Source of the DNA: an uncultured Bacilli bacterium
GTDB taxonomy: Bacteria; Bacillota_I; Bacilli_A; RF39; UBA660
Direction of reading: 5' to 3'
Assembly (NCBI GenBank): GCA_934130215.1
Contig: CAKOXR010000022.1
Span: 1-15,385, forward strand
DNA length: 15,385 bases
Under the pieces are notes generated by a model, which was not told where the DNA came from, did no database searches, and worked only from the letters and a program-made list of their open reading frames with translations. Shown here piece after piece: positions 7,825 to 14,624 of this stretch (the stretch's first letter is position 1; each line of letters opens with the position of its first letter). Position numbers and translations under genes: made by a program.

Positions 7825-7898
7825 GGAGCCATAGCCAAGTGGTAAGGCATGGGACTGCAACTCCCTGATCGTTGGTTCAAATCCGACTGGCTCCTCCA
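7825..7898 (+). tRNA. tRNA-Cys (anticodon GCA)
   Basis: The 7-bp acceptor stem GGAGCCA (7825-7831) pairs with TGGCTCC (7888-7894). A D-loop (AGCCAAGTGGTAAGGC), the anticodon loop CTGCAAC with GCA, and a T arm (GTTGG TTCAAAT CCGAC) follow in order. The discriminator base is T (U73), which is the identity base for cysteine, and CCA is encoded at 7896-7898. The outermost anticodon-stem pair is a T-T mismatch, otherwise the fold is normal. It stands alone with its own promoter and terminator. Confidence 0.95.
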
Positions 7899-7910
7899 TA
7901 AGATAAAATT

Positions 7911-7937
7911 ATCGAACTATCAAGTTCGATTTTTTTT
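7911..7937 (+). terminator. Rho-independent terminator of tRNA-Cys
   Basis: ATCGAACT (7911-7918) and AGTTCGAT (7923-7930) form a perfect 8-bp stem with a 4-base loop, followed by seven more T (7931-7937). It lies 12 bases after the encoded CCA. Confidence 0.9.
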
Positions 7938-8015
7938 ATAAAAATTATTATAAATAAAATTTAAATTATATAATATTTAATAAGTGTAAACAAAATATCA
8001 AATAGATATTATACA

Positions 8016-8045
8016 ACAAAAAAGAATTGATTTGAGTCAATTCTT
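8016..8045 (-). terminator. Terminator after the histidine-phosphatase remnant
   Basis: AAGAATTGA (8022-8030) and TCAATTCTT (8037-8045) form a perfect 9-bp stem with a 6-base loop, with a T run following on the minus strand. It overlaps the stop codon of the remnant, which supports the view that a real gene once ended here. Between this and the tRNA terminator (7938-8015) I see only AT-rich DNA. Confidence 0.72.
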
Positions 8046-8220
8046 ATAAATTAATATTAACTACATTAACTATATTTTTATTATCATCATACTCTATTTT
8101 ATAAATACAAGGATTCTTTGGTGTTCCATTTAATAAATTATTATCATTTTATTTAATATTAAAATTTTTACCATCAAACTCAAAAGCTGCTGAATGCCTT
8201 ATCAAATATATAGTTTTCAT
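8044..8220 (-). pseudogene. Remnant of a histidine phosphatase (phosphoglycerate-mutase-like) gene
   Basis: From ATG 8220 a 59-codon frame reads MKTIYLIRHSAAFEF, meets an in-frame TAA at codon 24 (8151-8149), and continues to a final TAA at 8046-8044. The first ten residues are the hallmark start of histidine phosphatases, where Arg-His carries the phosphate-accepting His (here His9; the usual RHG is RHS). The end (NPCIYKIEYDDNKNIVNVVNI) looks like the last strands of the same family. The middle, about 120-150 residues with the second catalytic His, is gone, so it cannot work. An internal deletion plus a nonsense codon is the simplest reading. A terminator follows directly. It sits 36 bases downstream of the LtaS-like gene, so it may once have been the last gene of that operon. 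The C-terminal match is less sure than the N-terminal one. Confidence 0.6.
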
Positions 8221-8256
8221 TTAGTTACATACCTTTCTATAATTAAATAAAAATTT

Positions 8257-10197
8257 CTATTTTTCTTTTAAAATAACATTAGCTTCTTCATTCTTTTTAA
8301 TTAAATCATACATAATAATATAATTTGAAATATTAATTTTGTTTTGAGCAATTATATTATTATTTTCAATATAATCATTTTTTACAACTAAATTATCTAC
8401 TAAAGCTTTAAAAGAATCTCTTTTTGTATCATAATACATTTTATCAGTAAGCCAGTTTCCATTTGGAAACACTACAATATTATCATAATCATCAAATAAA
8501 TCATTACCTAAAGCATAAGTAACATCAAACCCAAACATATTAGCAAGAGTAGGAAAAACATCTAACATTGAAGCTGCTTTATTAATAACTTTAGGTTCAA
8601 TATCTTTAGAATAAATTATAAAAGGAACACTTCTTAATAATTCATAATCAATATCATCAATCAATTTATAATCACTAGAATCTTTATCTAAAGATTTTCC
8701 AGTTTTTTTATCATAATTATAAAAATACTCAAATTGATTCTTTTTAATCTTAGCATCATGATCTCCATAAATAATTAAAACAGTATTATCAAGAATACCA
8801 AGTTCTTCAAGACCATTTATAAATTCCCCTAAAGCTTTATCAGCATAATGAACAGACTTAATATAACTTCCTAAAACAGTATTTTCTAAATAATCATCAA
8901 TAATTAAATTACCTTTTTTATCATAATGATAAGAAGAAACATCAAAATCTGATAAATCTTTACCATCATTAGTAAAAGGAGTATGATTAGATAATGTAAT
9001 TAAAGTACCATAAAACTTTTTACCACTATCACTTATATTTTTAATTTTTTTTAAAGACTGTTTAAAAAACGATCTATCAGATAAACCTAAACCAATAATA
9101 TCATCAAGTTCATAATCATTTTCATAATTATAAAACTTCTTATACCCTAAACTATTATACATAATATTTCTATTCCAAAAAGTACCATTATTAGCATGCA
9201 TTGAAAAAGTAAAATAACCATCCTCATTAAATTTTTTTTGAATAGTTTCATACTTTCTATTCCAATAATTAATAAAAACTGTACCATTATTAGTAGGTAA
9301 AAGTGAAGTTGAAAAAGTAAACTCTGAATCACTAGAAGTACCAACACTATCTAAAGCATAAAAGTTATTAAAATATAAACTTTTATTAACAAGTTTATTC
9401 AAATTCGGAGTAATTTCTTTACCATTTATTTTTTTATTAATAACAAAATTTTGTAAACTCTCAGCATGAATAACAAGAACATTTTTATCTTTAAAAATAT
9501 TTGAGTACTTATTTTCACCCTTAACCTTATGATTTGAATAATATTCTCTAAACACCTTAGAAGCATTATCACTTCCAAATAAATTAACTAAAGAAGGCTT
9601 TAAACTAACAACAAAATCATCAATCTGATAAACATAAGTACCAAACTGCATAACAACATATTCTCGATTCCAATTTTTCCAAATTCTAGCATAATCCTTT
9701 CCCTTATAAAAAGGAGCAAGTAAACCTAAAATAATAATTCCACTTAATAAAATATATTTAAAATTTTTTTTATTTTTTTCAACACCAATTAATTTATAAA
9801 ACAATATAAATGCTGGAATAATTAATAAAAACAAAAAATCTTTAACCTCTAAAACATTATCAACAACAGCATTTCCAACATCCTTTAAAAAAGTAATTGA
9901 ACCAATTAAAGAAATTGAAACAAAAGATAAATAATTATTATAATAAATACTATTAACAAAACATATTAAACTAGCAATTATAGTCATAATAAGTAAATAT
10001 GTATATCTATTTTTATTCTTAAATAAATAAGAAAAAGAACCAATAATAATTAAAGTACCTAAATCTGCTATAAAAGGTTTTAAATTAAAATAATTTTTAA
10101 CAGTTAAAAACCTTAATAAAGTACTATTAAATAAATTACATAAAATAAAAACTAAAAATAATTTATTTGTACTTATAAATTCTTTTATCTTTTCCAT
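8257..10197 (-). CDS. LTA-synthase-family membrane sulfatase (LtaS-like phosphoglycerol transferase)
   Basis: A 646-residue protein with about five N-terminal membrane helices (roughly 12-30, 43-60, 66-84, 121-138, 147-165) and an extracellular sulfatase domain from about 235. Likely active-site residues seen: Glu246 in IHAESLQNF, the nucleophile region GTSSDSEF (286-293), His334, the WNR at 341-343, His405 in SNHTPF, and the metal pair Asp479-His480 in YGDHD. In S. aureus LtaS the nucleophile is Thr in GKTSDSEF; here the aligned residue is Ser288, with Thr287 one place before. The family moves glycerophosphate from phosphatidylglycerol to lipid-anchored polymers, or modifies related envelope glycans. 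Length and architecture match LtaS (about 646 residues). AGGAG lies 5-9 bases before the start. It follows the YihY-like gene by 48 bases. Related enzymes with other phosphoglycerol acceptors cannot be excluded, so I give no symbol. Confidence 0.85.
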   Translation of the reverse strand: MEKIKEFISTNKLFLVFILCNLFNSTLLRFLTVKNYFNLKPFIADLGTLIIIGSFSYLFKNKNRYTYLLIMTIIASLICFVNSIYYNNYLSFVSISLIGSITFLKDVGNAVVDNVLEVKDFLFLLIIPAFILFYKLIGVEKNKKNFKYILLSGIIILGLLAPFYKGKDYARIWKNWNREYVVMQFGTYVYQIDDFVVSLKPSLVNLFGSDNASKVFREYYSNHKVKGENKYSNIFKDKNVLVIHAESLQNFVINKKINGKEITPNLNKLVNKSLYFNNFYALDSVGTSSDSEFTFSTSLLPTNNGTVFINYWNRKYETIQKKFNEDGYFTFSMHANNGTFWNRNIMYNSLGYKKFYNYENDYELDDIIGLGLSDRSFFKQSLKKIKNISDSGKKFYGTLITLSNHTPFTNDGKDLSDFDVSSYHYDKKGNLIIDDYLENTVLGSYIKSVHYADKALGEFINGLEELGILDNTVLIIYGDHDAKIKKNQFEYFYNYDKKTGKSLDKDSSDYKLIDDIDYELLRSVPFIIYSKDIEPKVINKAASMLDVFPTLANMFGFDVTYALGNDLFDDYDNIVVFPNGNWLTDKMYYDTKRDSFKALVDNLVVKNDYIENNNIIAQNKINISNYIIMYDLIKKNEEANVILKEK

Positions 10198-10214
10198 ATA
10201 ACTCTCCTAGAAAA

Positions 10215-10223
10215 ATTATAACA
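10215..10223 (-). promoter_or_regulatory. Candidate extended -10 promoter before the LtaS-like gene
   Basis: TGTTATAAT on the minus strand (TATAAT at 10220-10215) sits 17 bases before the start codon, with no good -35 (only a T run at 17-base spacing). It would give the LtaS-like gene partly independent expression with an extremely short leader. Confidence 0.4.
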
Positions 10224-10234
10224 TATTTAAATAT

Positions 10235-10259
10235 AAAAAAAAAGACTATATCTTTTTTT
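10235..10259 (-). terminator. Weak AT-rich hairpin around the stop of the YihY-like gene
   Basis: AAAAAAAGA (10237-10245) and TCTTTTTTT (10251-10259) can form a 9-bp stem whose loop holds the TAG stop. It ends in T on the minus strand, but has a single G-C pair, so it is at best a leaky terminator between the YihY-like and LtaS-like genes. Confidence 0.3.
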
Positions 10260-11094
10260 CTAAATCCTCTTGCTCTATCTTATTATGCATATAAATCGCA
10301 GAATTTATACTAATACCAATAACTAAAATATAAGAAAGCATATAAATCCATACCATAAACATAATAATAGTAGAAATACTACCATAAAAAACACTATAAT
10401 CAGCAATATTAATAGTATAAAAACTATAAATTGCTGTAATAACCATCCAAGCAATAGTGGTAAATAAAGTACCTAAATTAATAGTTTTATTACTAACATG
10501 TGGAGGAATAAGCATTGCAAAGATAATCTTTAAAGTAAAAAATATAAACACCGCCATAATAGGCCATTTAAAAAGTGAAAATAAATTATAAATTGTTTTA
10601 GTAATCATTTGAATCTTTTCAATACTCATAATAAAATTTAAAATCTGATTACCAAAAGCAAGAATAACTGAAATTGCAATAAACATAAAAACTAAAATAA
10701 TAGTCATTATAATAGCTTTTATTCTTCTTTTTATTTCATTATCTTGAGGAACCTCATAAATAGCATTAGTTGCAACAAGTATAGACCAAGGTCCATTAGA
10801 AGCAACGGAAAAACCTATAATAGTAAAAACAATAATATTACCAGTACTAGGTGTTCCATGAATAAGTAAAAAATCAGATAAACTTGGAGGTAAAACACCA
10901 CCAAACCACTCTATTAAATTAGTTAATGAAACATCAAATTTAGATGCAATAAACCCAATTAAAGTAATAATTGGAAAAAGAGATAAAAAAAGGGAAAAAG
11001 CAATTTGTCCCGGAAGTATTAACATCATAGGTTTTTGAGTAATATCAAAAATCCTTTTAATTGCTTTTTTTATATTATATAAAACCTTTTTCAT
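10246..11094 (-). CDS. YihY/BrkB-family membrane protein
   Basis: A 282-residue polytopic protein with about six helices (roughly 27-50, 86-105, 126-148, 176-196, 207-229, 239-264). The family pattern is visible: GQIAFSLFLSLFPIITLIGF near the N-terminus, LVATNAIYEVPQDNEIKRRIKAI in the middle, and YGSISTIIMFMVWIYMLSYILVIG near the C-terminus, matching the YihY core (a small Gly after Tyr, then a helix with Trp). The family was once labelled ribonuclease BN by mistake; its true activity is unsettled, with transport of lipids or solutes proposed. Its start codon overlaps the stop of the sensor gene as ATGA (11091-11094), so the two are translationally coupled. No separate ribosome binding site is needed. 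The coupling suggests a shared envelope role with the sensor; this is inference. Confidence 0.82.
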   Translation of the reverse strand: MKKVLYNIKKAIKRIFDITQKPMMLILPGQIAFSLFLSLFPIITLIGFIASKFDVSLTNLIEWFGGVLPPSLSDFLLIHGTPSTGNIIVFTIIGFSVASNGPWSILVATNAIYEVPQDNEIKRRIKAIIMTIILVFMFIAISVILAFGNQILNFIMSIEKIQMITKTIYNLFSLFKWPIMAVFIFFTLKIIFAMLIPPHVSNKTINLGTLFTTIAWMVITAIYSFYTINIADYSVFYGSISTIIMFMVWIYMLSYILVIGISINSAIYMHNKIEQEDLEKKI

Positions 11095-13118
11095 TTAACC
11101 ATTTCTTCCTTATTAGTTCTCATTTCAATAGTTGCTTCATTTATAGCATCATCAATAGTTTTAATTCCATCATTTATCATACTATATCCACTAGCAGCAC
11201 CAAAACCATGTGAAAGATCTTTTAAAGCACGATTTAATTTTTTTAAATAAGAAACTGTTTGTTTTTCATCATATCCAACTAAATAAATTAAAAATTCATT
11301 ACCATTTGTTCTAATAATTTCACTATTAGATAATTGATTTTTTATCAAAATATTAGCAGCTTCCTTAATAAGTTCATCACCTTCAGCATGACCATAATTA
11401 TCATTAATATAAGCAATATTATTTAAATCAACAACAATAACAGCTTGTGGATAAATTTCTGATTCATCCCAAATACTAATATTATCATTTAAATAATTTC
11501 TGTTTTTTAAAGAAGTTAACATATCAATATATTTTAATTTTTCTTCTTTTGATAACCTTTTTTTGAATTTTGTTTTTGCTTTTTTCTTAATTTCTTTTAA
11601 AGTTAAAAGTGCAATAATTAATAAACCTGAAATAGCAGAAACACCAATTAACTCCCCTAATAAATTAGAATTTTCTCTTATATTAGTTAAATTATATAAA
11701 GTATTATTAATTGTTACCTTTTCATTGATATAAGATAAATAAAAATTAAAGAAATTCATAAATACTTTATTATCTTCACCCTTAAATACAAAACTATATT
11801 CTTTTTTTAAAGGAAATTCATAATCTATTTTGTATTCTTTTAAATCTTTTAATCTATAATAGTTATAAGCAACCTTCTCAAGAGCAATAATGGAATTTTT
11901 ATTAAGTTTATTAAGCATACTAGAAGTATTACTACTTTCAATAACCTTAACTCCTCTTTCTTCTAAATAATTAGCAATCTTAGAATTCTTAATAGCATAT
12001 ACTTCTTTATCTTTTAAAGAATTAACAGAATCAATAATCAAATCATTATCATTATGAGAAATAATTACAATTTTTTCATCATAAATAGAAATAGTATTAT
12101 AAACATCATCTAATTTTATAGAACTTCCATCCATAAAAAAGTCTATTTTTTTATCATTAAAAGCTTTTATTAAATCTTCATAAGAACTAAATTCAACAAA
12201 CTCAATAGTAATACCAGACATATTAGCAAAATTTTTAATAACATCATAATTAATACCTTCATTATTATTATTAATAACAGTATCAAAAGGAGTATTAATT
12301 ATATAACCATATTTATAATTTTTACTTTTAAATTGTTGTTCTTCTAAAGCAGATATTTTAGATCCATCAAAATAATTTCTAACAAAATTATCATCATAAC
12401 TTTTAGTAAAATTTTCTTTTTTCCATTTATTATAAAATTTAGTAATAATTGTATTTAATTTATCATTATTACCTAACGAAATAGTATAATAAACTGGTAA
12501 ATCATTTAAATTATAAGAAATATTTAAATTATTAGAAAAAATTTCATTTAAATACTCTGTTTTAGGAACAATAATAGCATCATTATCAGTAGAAATACTA
12601 CCAATTAAATCAACCATATTTTCATAAACATTAATCTTTAAATTTTCATTATCACCTAAATAGAAAGCTAAAACTTCATCATCACCTTTTAAAATATTAA
12701 TATTCATATTTTTAACTTCATTTAAATCATTATATTTAATACTTTTTCTAGTAATAATTGCATATGTATCTTTATAAATTAAAATATCATTTTTATCCAA
12801 AAAATTTTTAATTTTCATCGAATATTCATAACTTTTACTTCCATCATCAGATACTTCATTAATAACTAAACCTGTTTTATTTTCTAAATCTTTTATAAAA
12901 TCAAATATAATCCCATTACCACCATTAGTAAACATTGGTATATTAGTAGGAATACCAAAATCATATATTTGATTCTTATTTTTTTCAATCCACTGTTTTT
13001 CAATCAAAGTAAGAGTAGTTTTATCATCTTCCTTTGTTAAGTAATACCATAAAGAACCAACAACTGCAAGTACTACCGTTGTAATAAGTGTTATGAAAAC
13101 TATTTTTTTCTTATTCAT
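11091..13118 (-). CDS. Membrane sensor: two solute-binding (SBP_bac_3-like) domains plus a degenerate GGDEF domain
   Basis: A 675-residue protein. A first membrane helix (about 6-26) is followed by two consecutive extracellular modules of the periplasmic-binding type 3 fold: one opening with LTLIEKQWIEKNKNQIYDFGI (about 37-250), the other with YKYGYIINTPFDTVI and FANMSGITIEFVEF (about 268-465). A second helix (about 486-507) leads to a cytoplasmic GGDEF domain (about 528-668) with DMLTSLKNRNYL, Asp564, IND (571-573) and YGHAEGDEL. The signature itself is NGNEF (605-609) instead of GG(D/E)EF: the first Gly and the metal-binding acidic residue are both Asn, and the usual second Asp of DxDxFK is Asn566. 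It therefore probably binds nucleotide poorly or acts as a signalling scaffold rather than making cyclic di-GMP. Ligands could be amino acids or similar. The start directly follows the stop of the upstream gene, whose last codons supply the AAGGAG site. Confidence 0.8.
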   Translation of the reverse strand: MNKKKIVFITLITTVVLAVVGSLWYYLTKEDDKTTLTLIEKQWIEKNKNQIYDFGIPTNIPMFTNGGNGIIFDFIKDLENKTGLVINEVSDDGSKSYEYSMKIKNFLDKNDILIYKDTYAIITRKSIKYNDLNEVKNMNINILKGDDEVLAFYLGDNENLKINVYENMVDLIGSISTDNDAIIVPKTEYLNEIFSNNLNISYNLNDLPVYYTISLGNNDKLNTIITKFYNKWKKENFTKSYDDNFVRNYFDGSKISALEEQQFKSKNYKYGYIINTPFDTVINNNNEGINYDVIKNFANMSGITIEFVEFSSYEDLIKAFNDKKIDFFMDGSSIKLDDVYNTISIYDEKIVIISHNDNDLIIDSVNSLKDKEVYAIKNSKIANYLEERGVKVIESSNTSSMLNKLNKNSIIALEKVAYNYYRLKDLKEYKIDYEFPLKKEYSFVFKGEDNKVFMNFFNFYLSYINEKVTINNTLYNLTNIRENSNLLGELIGVSAISGLLIIALLTLKEIKKKAKTKFKKRLSKEEKLKYIDMLTSLKNRNYLNDNISIWDESEIYPQAVIVVDLNNIAYINDNYGHAEGDELIKEAANILIKNQLSNSEIIRTNGNEFLIYLVGYDEKQTVSYLKKLNRALKDLSHGFGAASGYSMINDGIKTIDDAINEATIEMRTNKEEMVK

Positions 13119-13586
13119 TTATTTCTCCTTTTTAGTACTTCTATTATCCCATACAAAACCAGTACTTGTTTTATGCTTAGAACCAATTATAGGATAAACT
13201 TCACTTTCTGAAGAATCACTTTTTACAATAACTTGTATATCATAATAAGATTTTTGTTCATCATCAAAATATTCCAAAATCTTATTAGCATACCCCTTAG
13301 AAACATCTACAGCTGTTTCATTAGAAACCTCAACAATGATATAAATTAATCTACCTTCTAAATTATATTTAACACTTTTTATATCCTTTTTATCTTCTAA
13401 CTCTTTAATCATTTTATTAATTTGTTCATCAGATATTTTAACATTTTCAATACCATCTAATCTATTACCATATTTATTAGAATCATTACCAAGTAACGGT
13501 TTAATAGCAAAATAACTTAATATACATATTATAAAAATTATTAAAACAGCTATAACTTCAATTTTATGTTTTTTAATGAATTTCAT
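13119..13586 (-). CDS. Membrane-anchored small protein of unknown function
   Basis: I do not recognise this 155-residue protein. It has a basic N-terminus (MKFIKKHK), one membrane helix (about 8-31), then a hydrophilic extracellular domain of mixed Lys/Glu/Asp with alternating strand-like stretches (GRLIYIIVEVSN, YYDIQVIVKSD) and an end rich in Lys. The ATG at 13586 is chosen because GGAG lies about 9 bases before it; two earlier in-frame ATGs (13601, 13595) lack a site. Its TAA stop touches the ATG of the sensor gene, and its AAGGAG codons double as the ribosome binding site of that gene, so it is coupled to the sensor. A weak TATAAT occurs at 13615-13610. Being an anchored partner of the sensor is a guess from position only. 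Confidence 0.75.
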   Translation of the reverse strand: MKFIKKHKIEVIAVLIIFIICILSYFAIKPLLGNDSNKYGNRLDGIENVKISDEQINKMIKELEDKKDIKSVKYNLEGRLIYIIVEVSNETAVDVSKGYANKILEYFDDEQKSYYDIQVIVKSDSSESEVYPIIGSKHKTSTGFVWDNRSTKKEK

Positions 13587-13627
13587 AAACTTCATCTCCA
13601 TTCATATTAATTATACTATAAATTTAA

Positions 13628-14575
13628 TCATTTTTTGTTATTTAACACATCAATTAACATTTTGTTTACTAATTCTGGATTAGCATTTCCCTTAGTTTCC
13701 TTCATAATTTGGCCCATTAAATACTTAAAAGCTCTATCATGACCACTTAAATAATCATTTACAGTATTTTCATTATCACTTAACACTTTACTTACAATCT
13801 CAAATAACTTAGAAGAATCAGTTATTTGTTCTAAACCTTTAGATTTAATTAATTCATAAACATTATTACCCTCTAATACAGAATCCATTATATCCTTAGA
13901 TTGTTTTATAGAAATCTTTTTAGAATCAATTACATTAACTAAATCAATAATACTATTTATATTAATTTCATTAATATTTTTAAAATTTTTATTTAAATAA
14001 CTTAAAATATCACCCGTTAGTAAATTAGCACATAAAACAGGATTTACTTTATCTTTAATTTCCATAAATACTTTATTTAAATCATAATTTGAAATTAAAG
14101 TATTTATATTATTTTGACTAATTCCAAGTTTTTTATACTCAATTTCAAGTTCTTGAGGAAGTAAAGGCATATTATTTTTAACTTTTTCAATTAAATCATC
14201 ACTAATTTCATAAAAAGGTAAATTAGGTTCTGGAAAATATCTATAATCATTACCAGTTTCTTTAACTCTAAGTAAAATAGTTGAATTACTTTTATCATCA
14301 TATCTTCTAGTTTCTTCTTTTAAAATAACACCTTTTTCAATTAAATCTTTTTGTCTTTTAATTTCATACTCTAAACTTAAGCCAACATTACTAACAGAAC
14401 CAATATTTTTAATTTCAATTTTAGTTCCTAATTTATTTGGATCATTAGAAAGTGATATATTAGTATCACATCTCATACTACCTTCTTCAATTTTAACATC
14501 ACTAATTTGTAAATATAAAAGAGTCTTTCTTAAAGTATCAACATATTGAACAGCTTCTTTAGATGATTTTATAGT
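13628..14575 (-). CDS. gatB: Aspartyl/glutamyl-tRNA amidotransferase subunit B, partial (N-terminal third missing)
   Basis: The C-terminal ~315 residues of GatB, which together with GatA and GatC converts Glu-tRNA(Gln) or Asp-tRNA(Asn) to the Gln or Asn form; GatB holds the tRNA and the kinase-like step. Seen: IKSSKEAV, then VKIEEGSMRCDTNISL, GTKIEIKNIGSVSNV, and the motif RYDDKSNSTILLRVKE, DYRYFPEPNLP, followed by the helical tail and the YqeY-like end GNANPELVNKMLIDVLN. The family is about 475 residues, so about 160 are missing at the 5' end. Matching sequence stops at about 14575, where the foreign DNA begins; the expected Glu-Pro before IKSS is replaced. Hence the truncation is at the composition break, not a true stop. 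An internal ATG at 14476 is not the native start. The stop is TGA. The downstream gene begins 42 bases later. Confidence 0.9.
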   Translation of the reverse strand, partial: TIKSSKEAVQYVDTLRKTLLYLQISDVKIEEGSMRCDTNISLSNDPNKLGTKIEIKNIGSVSNVGLSLEYEIKRQKDLIEKGVILKEETRRYDDKSNSTILLRVKETGNDYRYFPEPNLPFYEISDDLIEKVKNNMPLLPQELEIEYKKLGISQNNINTLISNYDLNKVFMEIKDKVNPVLCANLLTGDILSYLNKNFKNINEININSIIDLVNVIDSKKISIKQSKDIMDSVLEGNNVYELIKSKGLEQITDSSKLFEIVSKVLSDNENTVNDYLSGHDRAFKYLMGQIMKETKGNANPELVNKMLIDVLNNKK

Positions 14576-14617
14576 TTCTTGGACTACTAAAGCTAAAAAG
14601 AAAGAGATTATAAAGTT
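14576..14617. other. Composition breakpoint: probable chimeric join between two genomes
   Basis: To the left the DNA is very AT-rich and carries gatB read on the minus strand; to the right GC rises to roughly half, with ecfT on the plus strand. GatB similarity ends near 14575 and the ecfT frame begins at 14618. Both flanking operons are cut (gatB loses its start, ecfT loses its ecfA neighbours). The exact base cannot be set because the short stretch between is itself A-rich. Confidence 0.8.
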
Positions 14618-14624
14618 ATGTTAA
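14577..14624 (+). CDS. Possible C-terminal tail of an upstream ecfA gene
   Basis: A plus-strand frame reads a Lys-rich tail (TKAKKKEIIKLC) ending at TAA 14624 and overlaps the ecfT start by 7 bases. Overlapping ends are typical of ecfA-ecfT operons, so this may be the last dozen or so codons of the ATPase subunit. The stretch is too short for family proof. Confidence 0.3.
   Translation, partial: SWTTKAKKKEIIKLC

Noticed and set aside
3083..8151. TAA read as a sense codon, to explain the two in-frame TAAs
   Set aside because: Several genes end in TAA with a terminator directly after (1599, 5035), so TAA is a true stop; simple decay or error explains both cases.
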